Source: Candidatus Melainabacteria bacterium (GTDB lineage Bacteria > Cyanobacteriota > Vampirovibrionia > Obscuribacterales > Obscuribacteraceae). Taken from it: a stretch of DNA of 33,381 nucleotides. Below the pieces are notes generated by a model. That model was not told the origin of the DNA. It ran no database searches and was given only the letters and a program-made list of their open reading frames with translations. Of this stretch, positions 22,905 through 32,247 are shown one piece after another (position 1 is the stretch's first letter; every line of letters starts with the position of its first letter). The stretch covers positions 1 through 33,381 of the forward strand of contig PLXC01000003.1 in the NCBI GenBank assembly GCA_003151275.1. Direction: 5' to 3'. A program made the translations under genes and the position numbers.

Positions 22905-25900
22905 TCAATTACCTTGGTTTTCCTTCACCCAAGCATCCCAGAGCTTCCGTGCTGCGTCCCAATCCTTGTTCCATTGTGCCAGCAGCAGTTCATACAAAAG
23001 TCGTCTATCTAACTCTGTTAATCCTTTGCCGTCATCTCCTTTGCCGTCGTCATCTCCTTTCTTGTCCTTATCATCTTGTTTATATGGACCACCACCTGGT
23101 CCTCCAGGTCCTCCTCCTCCTCCAAGTTTCGGGGAACTTTCACCGCCAGGCGTCAGCGTCATTGACTCGTACTGACCGTTTTGATCCACAGGTGGATCGT
23201 TAATAGCACCACCTTGCTGGAAATTTTGACGCTTCTTCTTGTTGGAATTAGGCGGTGTTGTCGTCGTTATGTTGCTAGAACTGCGAGACGTCTGTTGATA
23301 GAGCCCTAGTGGGTCTACAAATTGGAACGGGTCATTCGACACATATGCAAACAAGTTCAGACCATCGATGTACGGGATTGGATCCGGTTGCAAGAACCTA
23401 CCAATTGCAGGTGAATAGTAGCGGAGCTTGTAGTAGTACAGGCCTGTCTCAGCGTCATAACGCTGACCAGTGAAACCAAATGTGGTGCCGACAGGAGCGC
23501 CTTCGCCGAAGGGAGAATACTTACTCTTGTTGGTCACAGTGCCAGTTGAGCTGGTCGTTGCGATGATCGAGCCGAGTCTGTCGGCATGCAGATAAGTGAG
23601 AACACCTGCGCTGCTCACCTGAACGAGGGGTTCATCTAAACCAACGCCGTAGACATAGCGATTTTGCAAGGCGTTTGTCGCGCCGTTGTAATCAGCGATC
23701 CGCTTCCAACCAGCATAAACGTAGCGGGTCTTGGTAGAGCCGACAGTCTTCTGAACCTGACGATGAGACGGATCGTAGACATAGCTTGCGCTGGTGCCTG
23801 TTTTGTTCGCCGTCAACAGATGGTTCTCCGTGTCAAAAGTGTACGTCCAAGTACCGTCACTCTTGAGGTTGGCATTGCCGTCGTAGAGATAGCTGCCACC
23901 ACCAACGGTGGGATACTCATTGACGGTGTTGGCGACACCGTAGTTGACGGTGCTTGCTGCGGCAGGGTGCCACAAGAAAAGTCCGTCGCTGACATTTTGG
24001 CTCGTCAGCTGGTGCACTTTGTTGTAGCCATAAGTGAAAGTTGCGTTCGAACCAACAAAGGTGTCGACGAGAGTCAACATATCGTCGTTGAGCTGATAAG
24101 TGTAGTCAGTAATTACGCCATTGCCCAATGTGAGCTTCTTACGGCGCGAAAGTGAGTCATATGCGAAAGTTGCTGCGCTGGTGCTCGCCCCGTTCAACTT
24201 GATGTTGGTGAGCCTGTTATCCTGGTCAAAGATTCTGTCAACAAAGTAACCGTCTGGCCAGGTGGTCTTAGTGATGTTTCCAGTCGCGTCCTTTATGTGC
24301 ACGACGGTCTTTGCGTCAGGATACTGTTCTTTGTAGAACCGTCCTGCCGTATCATAGAACGCTTGGAAGTCGCCTGTTGAAGGGTCTCCGACCACGACTG
24401 GTTTGTTCGCTTTGATCAGGCGACCCGCAAGATCATAAGTCAGAGTGACTGTTGGTTGACCTTGGGGAGCTTTTGTCGCCAGGCGATTGAGTACATCAAA
24501 TGTGTTGACGATGGTGTTGCCTGATCGCGTGCGATATGTGAGAACGTTGCTGTTTGCATCGTAGACTTGGTTCTCTTCATACGTAGTATCAGCAAAGGTA
24601 GTTCGATCGCTGCGATCGAAGCCGTCATATGAATAAGTAGTGGTCTTCGAACGGGAATCGCTACGCTGGAACAACTTGCCGTTGTTGGTGTAAGTGCGCG
24701 AGTCGCTTATTACCAAAGTTGGGTCGGTGACTTGGAAAATACGGTTGAGCTGATCATAAGCGAATTGGTATACCCGCATTTCAGCATCAGTACGCTTCCA
24801 AATCCGATCGGCGGTGTCATAGTCCAGCGTCAGAATAAAGCCATTTGGATCGGTAGTTATCCTTCGCTTGTCGGTCACCGAATAGGTGAACGATGTGGTC
24901 TGCCAGGGGTTCATAACATCACCGGTCTGATGTTGAACGGAAGTAACATTGCTGTTGTCGTCATAGGCGAACTTGGTGACATAGCTAAGCGGTGCAGGAT
25001 CAGTGACTTGCGTCTTCCGGCGCAAGTTATCAAACTGAATTGCCCACGTGTTGTTGCGCGGATCCGTCCAGCTCGTGATATCACCAACGGTGTTGTAACC
25101 ATACTGAGTCGTTAAGTTCAAGTGCGGGCTACTACCAAAATCGACCACTCTGGTAAGCAGTTCTTCTGTGATGACGTCATACGTATAATGAATCAACACG
25201 CCAGTTTCATCAGTCTCGGTAAGAACTTGTCCACGTCCGTTGTACGAATAAGTGATTTGTGGGACTAGACCACCAATCAGCGGACGCTGCACATTGAGCA
25301 GATTGCCCGTTGCCGCATCATAGTTGTACGTAGTGGTGTTCCCACGCCCATCCTGGAATGTGTGAACCTTGTTGTAGGTGGCATCATAAGTGAAGTTTTC
25401 AACGATGTTTGCCAATCCAGAGCCGGATTTAGCAATCGAAGTTCTGACGAGAACATTGTTTTTGCTGTCGTAGACCCACTGGAATTGGTTTCCTTCAGGC
25501 AATGTCTTTGAAATTTGGCGCTGTAAGCCGTCATAAACATAGTCTCTCTTGAACCCCAAAGCATCAATAGTGCGAACAGTTGACCCAAATCTATTGAAGT
25601 ACAAGATACTGCTGTTGCCAGCAGGGTCGACCATTTCAGACCGGGCGCCAGCTAAATAGAGCGTAGTTAGTTGGCTTAGAGCATTTGTTTGTGACTGCAC
25701 CCTGCCAAGACTGTCGTAAACGTTCGTGGAGACAGGCGTAGTGGGATTCGCCGGATTGAAATACTTGGTCATTCTGCCAGGATTATCATACAGATAAGTG
25801 GTAAGTTTCGAGTTGGCGTCAGTAACTTGAGTAAGGTTCTTGCTACCATCGACAAGATAACCGACACTACGGCCGGTACCATCAGAGACTGAGGTCAGCC

Positions 25901-28556
25901 TTCCGCTGGTGTAGTTCAAGGTCAGCGTGCGTCCAAGCCCGTTAGAAACCGAGGTCAGAACACCGGCGGTATAGTTGAAGGTGATGGTGACACCATTCGG
26001 ATAGACCCAGGTAGCGACATTGCCCGCCGTGTTGAAATTTATAACTATTTGCTGAGGGGTTGTGTACTTGTACGTACCGTCGACGTTCTGAATCAGTGTG
26101 TCAGCGCACTTAGGCTGCGGATTATAAGTCAGATCGGGAAGTTTGGTGAACGTACGAGCGCCGTCCTGGAAAGTGACTGTTACGACGTTGCCAGTGAGCT
26201 GATCAACCCACCACTGGTTGCACAACGTAACAATCACAAGCTTATCGACCGGCAGCGTTGTGTCGCTGAGCAAATCAAGGCAGACAAATATCTCCACAAT
26301 CGAGGCCGTTCCATCGATGACCGAGTCAGAGGCAAGACCTTTTAAGCCATCACTACCGGCAGTGGCAGTGACGCCATAATTGTGGGTCCAACCGAGTCCG
26401 AGCGGACTATCCTGGAGGTGTTGCACAGAGTTGTACTGTCTCGTAAAGTCAAGCCGGTAGGGAGGTTCGCCACTGCCGATGGTGAGATCGGTTCGTTCGT
26501 AATAGAAGGAACCATCCACGAGGCTAATCGGATCAGGCGTCTTAGGGGGTTTGGTAGGAAGCTTAGGCGGGTTACCAATTGTCGGATGAGGGTCAACGAC
26601 GCCAGCATACGCTCCGAGAATAACGCCGATAGCACTGTTACTCCCGAAAAGTGTGTAGCCAGTTAGTGTCCAGTGTCCGTCAAACGTTTGACCAGCACTT
26701 TGAGCCAAAAGAACATTCGAGCCGGAACTGACATTAGAGTCGATGTTGCTAAGGTCAGAACTGCTATAGCCCGTCAATGCTGGACGAACAGTGCTCGTCC
26801 AAGTACTCGGAGTCCCTTTCCAAATCTTTGTGCCCGCAGTGTTTGCGAGGTCCAAATCTCGAGTAGTCGAAATCGCATGCCCTCCGATGGTAGCAAGTTG
26901 CTGGACAGCCAACATCTCCAGGGCATAACCATGCATGCCGCCGTTAAGGCCGGCACTGGCACCAAGGGGATTAGCGGTGCTATTTAGGTCGGCTCCACCG
27001 CCAACACCGCCTGACAGGTTCATTCCTGAGAAATACGGCGTACCATAAACCGTATATACAGCCAAGCCAATCGTGTGGAGGTTGTAACTTACTTTATCTG
27101 TCATGCGATCAGAAATCTCAGTCACACGTGAGACTTGAGCTGCATAGTTAGACCACATAGCCACCAAACGCTCACCAAGAGCCGGCTCATCGACAAGGGT
27201 TGGACTCCAACCGCCGGCGTTGAACTCGTTCTGTAGCTGAAGAGCATTGTGATAATCGAACGATCCTTTGCCGGTTGGGCCAAAGGAAGACACAATCGCG
27301 TAGTAATCCTGTCCGGTAACGAAGTTTTGATTGGGACCAACGATATACGGAGCGGACGCTTGAACAAGCGGAGTCGCAAACGCGTTGTGCGTAACCGTAA
27401 GATCAACCGACCAGGTAATGTTGGCAGACTGCGCCGTGCCAGTGGCAACCGTTACGCCATCCAAAGCTATCACAGGAACAAAATTACTTCCTGACGGAGT
27501 GAAGAAGAACGTGAGCCTATGTCCACAGAGTTGATCCGAAGTCAAAGTAACGTCGATACCACCGAACGTGTACTGAATGCGGACTGTGATTTTGTACGCC
27601 GTCGAGAAGTCACCCGTGAATTCCGTAGGCACATCCCCGACCTTCTGATTAGGCAGCGTGGCCGGGAAGGTAATTGGCAGAGTGACCGGAATGATTTGTC
27701 TTCCACCGATGATATCGTCAGTGGTGGCGCCGGGATTGTTGGTTTTGATCCAGCTGGCCAGATTGCCAGAAAGAGTGTTTAGCTGGCTTCTAGTGTTCGC
27801 CCGGTTGACATTCTGAACCCAGTTTCCTGAACCATCAATGGTGTAGCCGGAACGAGCCTGCGTAAGAAGCGTAGACTGCGAGTAGCTCATCGCCGTTGGC
27901 AGATCGATTCTCGTTTTAGACGTATACGTCTTGAACGATGGGTCCATAACAACCCAATTCGGGCTTGGAACCGTGCCGATGTTGACCCGCAGCCAACAAT
28001 GAGAGAAGACGATCTTCGGATTAAACAGATCAGTGACTGAGACCGGTATGCCGGCAGCGGCGAGGATGAAATAAGCCGTAAAGAAGCCAGTGTCGCAGCC
28101 CAGCCAAGCAGCGGCTTGAGTGGGATTAATTTGAACCTGTCCGATTTCATAGTTTGCGGTAAACCCAGCTTGTCGAAGCAGTGCCGCCAACAACGCGCAC
28201 TGGTCAAAAGATGAGCCAGCGCCGTCGAGTAGAGTGCCCAGGGCGCCTTTGGCAAGTCCATATCCAGCCGCATGCTCGATGTTGTTGTAGACGAACTCGT
28301 AAATCAGCTGTGGGTCGTTTTTCAACGCTCTAGCCATTTCCACGATCGACGGCGCACCTTGCGTAGTGTTACTGGCCAAATTCGACACGGGATGCTGCCA
28401 GATTTTTGGCATTAGCCGGCTTTCAATTATCGGCTTGGCGACATCCGGGTGCACGGGTGGCGCGTTATAATGCTTGTAGCCCGTAAGCGGACTGGTCAAA
28501 TCGTGCTGTTTCTGCGCGATTTGGAATGGGTCTGTAGGTTGTTGTTGCGTAGTCAT
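22905..28556 (-). CDS. Giant RHS/YD-repeat protein with N-terminal transglutaminase-like domain
   Basis: The 1883-residue protein has, in order: a transglutaminase-like domain (about 70-215) with a visible C120 / H186 / D205 triad; a region without clear motifs (about 230-680); a short DPISLVDGSFYYERTDL entry to the RHS shell (near 690); many YD repeats (about 715-1690, e.g. YTYDSLGR-like units); the RHS core-associated end (GRFLQPDPIPYIDG, DPFQFVDPLGL near 1748); and a 130-residue tail of Ser/Asn, Gly, then Asp/Lys-rich sequence ending in a Trp-rich amphipathic helix. No known toxin fold is seen in the tail, and there is no signal peptide. RHS shells usually enclose a C-terminal toxin. AAGGAA precedes the ATG. 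The tail may be a tiny novel effector or none at all. Confidence 0.88.
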   Translation of the reverse strand: MTTQQQPTDPFQIAQKQHDLTSPLTGYKHYNAPPVHPDVAKPIIESRLMPKIWQHPVSNLASNTTQGAPSIVEMARALKNDPQLIYEFVYNNIEHAAGYGLAKGALGTLLDGAGSSFDQCALLAALLRQAGFTANYEIGQVQINPTQAAAWLGCDTGFFTAYFILAAAGIPVSVTDLFNPKIVFSHCWLRVNIGTVPSPNWVVMDPSFKTYTSKTRIDLPTAMSYSQSTLLTQARSGYTIDGSGNWVQNVNRANTRSQLNTLSGNLASWIKTNNPGATTDDIIGGRQIIPVTLPITFPATLPNQKVGDVPTEFTGDFSTAYKITVRIQYTFGGIDVTLTSDQLCGHRLTFFFTPSGSNFVPVIALDGVTVATGTAQSANITWSVDLTVTHNAFATPLVQASAPYIVGPNQNFVTGQDYYAIVSSFGPTGKGSFDYHNALQLQNEFNAGGWSPTLVDEPALGERLVAMWSNYAAQVSRVTEISDRMTDKVSYNLHTIGLAVYTVYGTPYFSGMNLSGGVGGGADLNSTANPLGASAGLNGGMHGYALEMLAVQQLATIGGHAISTTRDLDLANTAGTKIWKGTPSTWTSTVRPALTGYSSSDLSNIDSNVSSGSNVLLAQSAGQTFDGHWTLTGYTLFGSNSAIGVILGAYAGVVDPHPTIGNPPKLPTKPPKTPDPISLVDGSFYYERTDLTIGSGEPPYRLDFTRQYNSVQHLQDSPLGLGWTHNYGVTATAGSDGLKGLASDSVIDGTASIVEIFVCLDLLSDTTLPVDKLVIVTLCNQWWVDQLTGNVVTVTFQDGARTFTKLPDLTYNPQPKCADTLIQNVDGTYKYTTPQQIVINFNTAGNVATWVYPNGVTITFNYTAGVLTSVSNGLGRTLTLNYTSGRLTSVSDGTGRSVGYLVDGSKNLTQVTDANSKLTTYLYDNPGRMTKYFNPANPTTPVSTNVYDSLGRVQSQTNALSQLTTLYLAGARSEMVDPAGNSSILYFNRFGSTVRTIDALGFKRDYVYDGLQRQISKTLPEGNQFQWVYDSKNNVLVRTSIAKSGSGLANIVENFTYDATYNKVHTFQDGRGNTTTYNYDAATGNLLNVQRPLIGGLVPQITYSYNGRGQVLTETDETGVLIHYTYDVITEELLTRVVDFGSSPHLNLTTQYGYNTVGDITSWTDPRNNTWAIQFDNLRRKTQVTDPAPLSYVTKFAYDDNSNVTSVQHQTGDVMNPWQTTSFTYSVTDKRRITTDPNGFILTLDYDTADRIWKRTDAEMRVYQFAYDQLNRIFQVTDPTLVISDSRTYTNNGKLFQRSDSRSKTTTYSYDGFDRSDRTTFADTTYEENQVYDANSNVLTYRTRSGNTIVNTFDVLNRLATKAPQGQPTVTLTYDLAGRLIKANKPVVVGDPSTGDFQAFYDTAGRFYKEQYPDAKTVVHIKDATGNITKTTWPDGYFVDRIFDQDNRLTNIKLNGASTSAATFAYDSLSRRKKLTLGNGVITDYTYQLNDDMLTLVDTFVGSNATFTYGYNKVHQLTSQNVSDGLFLWHPAAASTVNYGVANTVNEYPTVGGGSYLYDGNANLKSDGTWTYTFDTENHLLTANKTGTSASYVYDPSHRQVQKTVGSTKTRYVYAGWKRIADYNGATNALQNRYVYGVGLDEPLVQVSSAGVLTYLHADRLGSIIATTSSTGTVTNKSKYSPFGEGAPVGTTFGFTGQRYDAETGLYYYKLRYYSPAIGRFLQPDPIPYIDGLNLFAYVSNDPFQFVDPLGLYQQTSRSSSNITTTTPPNSNKKKRQNFQQGGAINDPPVDQNGQYESMTLTPGGESSPKLGGGGGPGGPGGGPYKQDDKDKKGDDDGKGDDGKGLTELDRRLLYELLLAQWNKDWDAARKLWDAWVKENQGN

Positions 28557-28659
28557 TGGGATTCCTTGTTGTTTGATGTTTGCTCGACGACAGAAGGTCG
28601 ATAGCGCCTTCTGCGTTAGGTATTGAACAACTGACGTTGCACTCTATCGAGAGAACTCG

Positions 28660-28791
28660 TTAGGTCGAAACCACAGAGGTGCGGTTGCCAACCGAATCGT
28701 ATGAGTAGGTGATTGTTTTCCCGCTCAGATAAGTGACGGTTTTCAAACGCCCGAGTGAGTCGTATGTATAGGTGGCGCTGTCTGCGGCCAT
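28660..28791 (-). CDS. 43-residue YD-repeat mini-protein
   Basis: The frame encodes two YD-type repeat units (YTYDSLGRLKTVTY and YSYDSVGNRTSVVS) and nothing else. A strong AGGAG lies 7-8 bp before ATG 28791. It precedes the giant RHS gene by 103 bp on the same strand. It could be a separately translated RHS cap or fragment, or the relic of a duplicated or rearranged RHS gene. The ribosome-binding site and the clean start and stop favour a real gene. Confidence 0.6.
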   Translation of the reverse strand: MAADSATYTYDSLGRLKTVTYLSGKTITYSYDSVGNRTSVVST

Positions 28792-29052
28792 GGTTTTTCT
28801 CCTTTGAGAGATTGCGTTGATGGATGGGGATTTGATCAGAAGTGATCCAAGACGAGATCCAGGCTAAGAGCCAATTAGTAGGGGCTCGTCAGCTAGAATC
28901 AGGCAAGAAAAACAAACTAGTTATCGATTGACCGGGGCGGGTCGCGGCAACGATAACGCATGCGGCTGCGCATGTCGCACTCCTCTCACTCATAGCTGAG
29001 ACGTTTAACCGTGTGCTGCTGGAGGTCTAGATAAAGGCACTACAAGCAGTGG

Positions 29053-29625
29053 CTATGCCACCATGCCCAAGTCGATGCGGACAATATTCCTCTCATCGAT
29101 ATGAGCGTTGAGCAGATCAACTTTGACAAGAGAGCCAGGAGCAAATGCAGTAAAGGCGCTCAATGAAGCGGCGCCGCTCCTGCACAGGTTCTTCGCATGC
29201 ACCAAGCCGCGCCGGCCTGCTCCTGGACCGTCGCACAGTTCAACAAACACGCCATAGTCGGCCGCATTCACAACTCGTCCCGTGAACTTCTTCGACTTCT
29301 GCAGCATGAGGCGCTCGACAATCACCGCGTCTTCGACATTAGCCTCACTAGCCCAGGTCTTGCGAGCAGAGTGCTCACCACTGACCAGCAGCTTGACCGT
29401 CAGTTGATCGCCCAACTTCAGGTTAGCCAATCTCAAATCTCTGTTGGCGCCGATCATCTGCTTGCGATGCAAGAGCGCAGTCTCAGCCTTGCCGTCAAAA
29501 CTCAGCACAGCGCCCATCAGCTTGCCATCTTGAATAAACGGTTTCTTAATTGTGCCTGTCAAAACCTCGCCGTCGATAAGAAGGTCAGTGATGATCAGGG
29601 CTTCGATTGCGGATTGGGTATTCAT
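29053..29625 (-). CDS. S1-like RNA-binding domain protein
   Basis: The 190-residue product has a C-terminal S1-type OB domain (about 109-187) with the usual F-x-G-x-V-x-x-x-x-x-Y-G-V-F-V-E-L pattern, GLVHAKNL and V-K-V-D-L-L-N. The N-terminal half (about 10-90) has a weaker second S1-like pattern (GEVLTGTIKKPF..., LKLGDQLTVKLL). S1 domains bind RNA, so a role in translation or RNA handling of the neighbouring large mRNA is possible. I chose ATG 29625 because GGTGGAG lies upstream; the frame is open to 29682. Confidence 0.7.
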   Translation of the reverse strand: MNTQSAIEALIITDLLIDGEVLTGTIKKPFIQDGKLMGAVLSFDGKAETALLHRKQMIGANRDLRLANLKLGDQLTVKLLVSGEHSARKTWASEANVEDAVIVERLMLQKSKKFTGRVVNAADYGVFVELCDGPGAGRRGLVHAKNLCRSGAASLSAFTAFAPGSLVKVDLLNAHIDERNIVRIDLGMVA

Positions 29626-29760
29626 TGTCTTGCTCCACCGATTGTCTTGATTGATGTTGAGCCGCACGGAATCGTGCTGCAATTCAGACTTCTTGGTCTC
29701 GTCGTCAAAGGCAAGCGCACTGCTTGCCTTCTAGAAAGTGTGTTGCCTTGTCTGTCGATT

Positions 29761-30066
29761 TCAACTCGCGGTCGGCGGGTTATCCAGACTAAAGATGATT
29801 TCTTCTTGTCCAGGTGTATGGCAAATCACCTCAGTGCGATAGCCGGTCCGTAATAAAACCAGATGCACAAGTAAAGCTGCACCTGTGATCAAACACTCGC
29901 TGCTTGTTCGTATCACGTCCTCAGGTTCAATCAAATAGTGCACTGTGCCCGCGCCTGCACAATGTTCGATCATGTCAGGAAGTGCTTCAAGAAAGTCGAG
30001 CGCATCTTCGAAACGATTGGAAAGCGCGTTATTGTTCACCACACATCGTCTATCGACTGCCGACAT
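29761..30066 (-). CDS. Small protein of unknown function
   Basis: A 101-residue product with one hydrophobic stretch (LITGAALLVHLVLLRTGY, about 58-75) that may be a buried helix or a membrane helix, flanked by acidic residues. AAGGAA precedes the ATG. It lies 26 bp after the GH25 gene on the same strand, so it is likely cotranscribed. No family recognised. Confidence 0.55.
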   Translation of the reverse strand: MSAVDRRCVVNNNALSNRFEDALDFLEALPDMIEHCAGAGTVHYLIEPEDVIRTSSECLITGAALLVHLVLLRTGYRTEVICHTPGQEEIIFSLDNPPTAS

Positions 30067-30092
30067 TTTCTGGTTCCTTAGGATAAGAGGAT

Positions 30093-30752
30093 TTATTTGA
30101 AGAGGCGATTGAACAATGCCTGAATCGAGCTTGTCATGCGCTCGATCAAAGTTTGATTCACTACTTTCTTCCGCAGTTTCTGCAAGTCATCGGCAGCCGC
30201 GTCGGTCTCGGAATATTGCCAGAACAACCACGTTGCGAATGGTGCCGGTACTGTCGGTGCCTGCGCCTGAGTGTAGTGAGCCACCCACAGTTGATACCTT
30301 TTGAGGAACTCTGCTTGACCGAGCTCACCTGCAAACGAGGGGCTCATGTAGATGATCGGAGTGACGCCCAACTGCTGCTCAACAGCCACAAGCCAGTTGC
30401 TGGCGCGCTTGATCCGCTCCGCTACGCTTATGCCTGACCAGTCCGGCGGCATTTCAAGATCAAGCACCGGAGGCAGATCTCCTGCCTTCAACGGACCGAC
30501 TCGATGGACAAAATTATCCACTTGTTTCGCCACCGAATCAGCGGGCTGAAAAAAGTGATAAGACCCACAAGTCAAACCGGCTGCTCTTGCTCCTGCTATG
30601 TGCCGGTCATACCAAGAATCCACGTAGCCGGCGCCTTCTGTCGCTTTGACATAGACAAAGTCAACGCCGGATGCCTTCACTTTTTTCCAGTCAATCAGCC
30701 CTTGCCAGTGCGACACGTCTATGCCGAATACGACTTTTGCTTTTGTTTCCAT
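30093..30752 (-). CDS. GH25-family muramidase (lysozyme) without signal peptide
   Basis: The 219-residue protein has the GH25 barrel signatures: GIDVSHWQG with D12, Y/VKATEG near 35-40, GSYHFFQP near 63-70, and VLDLEM with D98 and E100, the expected catalytic pair. It would cleave the MurNAc-GlcNAc bond of peptidoglycan. No signal peptide is seen, as in phage endolysins that need a holin, or in effectors delivered by a secretion machine. The C-terminal part after FWQYSE is divergent. The upstream gene encodes a four-helix membrane protein, which makes a lysis-pair arrangement thinkable. Confidence 0.88.
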   Translation of the reverse strand: METKAKVVFGIDVSHWQGLIDWKKVKASGVDFVYVKATEGAGYVDSWYDRHIAGARAAGLTCGSYHFFQPADSVAKQVDNFVHRVGPLKAGDLPPVLDLEMPPDWSGISVAERIKRASNWLVAVEQQLGVTPIIYMSPSFAGELGQAEFLKRYQLWVAHYTQAQAPTVPAPFATWLFWQYSETDAAADDLQKLRKKVVNQTLIERMTSSIQALFNRLFK

Positions 30753-30946
30753 GTTCTCTTTCCTTTTTCCGTTTTCGCGTCTCTGACTGCGCTCAACGAA
30801 CCTCTTAACAGTTAGCTATGACTACTGGCTCACACAGCTGCACGGCGATTGTTCGCATAATAGTCAAAACACAAGCATTGACTTCACTGGCAGAAAAGAA
30901 GATGTCAATTAGCCGAGAGCTCCTTGGCTGCATGCCGCAGACAGTC

Positions 30947-31399
30947 TCAAGGTTTGTCTGCTTTCGCGGGCGTGTTCTTATAGCCGAAACCCTCGATCAC
31001 GGGAATGATCAAAGTCACCAAAATCAGACAAATCGAACCAAGATACGGTTTGTACCAGGTGAAAGTGGCTGCAAAAGGTCCGCCAAGCGCAAATACCCAG
31101 GCGGTGAAGGCCAGACAAGAGGTAACCCAATGGAAGATCTTGCTCGTCATAAAGCCCTTGGGATCAGTCTTGATGTAACACACGTAGAGTGGCGTAAGCG
31201 CAAGTAGCGCTCCAAAAACAGTCCACGTCAGCCACAAAGGCTCGTTGCTGTTCGTGCTCAAAATGCCGGCGATCGCCACATATGCACCGACGATGTCCGC
31301 GGGAATTAATTTGATTAGCTTCTCGAAATAGGAATCAGTGGTCTTGGTATCCGGTGGCGGGTCTTGTGGCGTCAAACGCCACTTTAGGATATTAAACAT
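30947..31399 (-). CDS. Four-helix membrane protein, possible holin-like role
   Basis: The 150-residue product has four hydrophobic helices (about 28-48, 54-76, 88-109 and 118-139) and a conserved-looking FEKLIKLIPADIVGAYVAI start. AGGAG precedes ATG 31399. It is the first gene of the minus-strand run ending with the RHS and TPR genes, and the muramidase gene follows after 194 bp. Holin-like function is only a guess from neighbourhood and size; I did not recognise a named family. Confidence 0.6.
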   Translation of the reverse strand: MFNILKWRLTPQDPPPDTKTTDSYFEKLIKLIPADIVGAYVAIAGILSTNSNEPLWLTWTVFGALLALTPLYVCYIKTDPKGFMTSKIFHWVTSCLAFTAWVFALGGPFAATFTWYKPYLGSICLILVTLIIPVIEGFGYKNTPAKADKP

Positions 31400-32247
31400 T
31401 GTTCTCTCCTGCGGTTGATGTTTGGTGCGTGGGCAAAAATAAGGAACGGCTTTGTATGATCCAAGTGTCTATAAACAATTGCTCGACGACACCCGCCCAA
31501 TTGAAATTGGATGGATGGAGGTTTGCTGAGTGCTTATGGATAGTGGACGGAGCCGGTTAGCGGAGTTCCTGGTTTTTTGGAAAAATCAAATTATGCAATC
31601 ACACTAACTGTTCGTCGACATCGATATTGAGTCTTGTACTATTGTGTACTTCGTGACGTTTTGTTGTTCGCGCTGGTCAAGCCAAAACCGTGTGACAACT
31701 CCTCCTGAGTCCCGTCAGGCAAGCAGTTTGCCAGGCTGACAAGTGAAAGCGATCACATGCTCTTGAATCATTTATTGTGGTGCGAATATGGTGGAATAGC
31801 TTTCGCATGAAATCACTTTTCCGATTATCTTAAGTTTCTCAATCTAGCATCGTTAGCGACTCATTTTTGAAAACCAGACTGAGTCGACATTCTAACTAAA
31901 AACGAAAGCCTATCGCTAAGATCTAAGTGCTATTTGTTCATCATCACAACAGGCGCAAACAGCATGAATATGATCAACCCTTTGTTCTGACTCGCTATAG
32001 GTTATCAAGCAAACTCTGACATCACCAACAACTTTAGGTCGTTGTTCGCGCTAGGTACATCCGACCGCTTGTCTTATCCGTGTTGGCTGTTGTTGGCTCT
32101 ACGATGCAACTAAAATCAGGCAGCAGCCCTAAACTCAGACTAGTGTTGCGTTATATGTCCTAGGTCATTTTACATTTCGACTTCGATAGCGCAGAGCTCT
32201 CATAGAAATAGCTTTAGATTTGCGATTAAAAAAAGGCTTTGTTATCG
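31400..32247. other. 848-bp stretch without a convincing gene
   Basis: No frame of reasonable length with a ribosome-binding site is seen on either strand. Features seen are a bulged inverted repeat GTCAGGCAA (31714-31722) with TTGCC-AGG-CTGAC (31728-31740), and a 12-mer GTTGTTCGCGCT that occurs twice (31663-31674 and 32041-32052). The region probably holds the promoter of the minus-strand operon starting at 31399 and the transcript end of the Clp_N gene, but no box meets consensus. Confidence 0.45.

Noticed and set aside
22949..28273. Many plus-strand and alternative minus-strand frames within the RHS gene
   Set aside because: The RHS frame is continuous with clear YD repeats throughout; the others are shadows of its repetitive composition.
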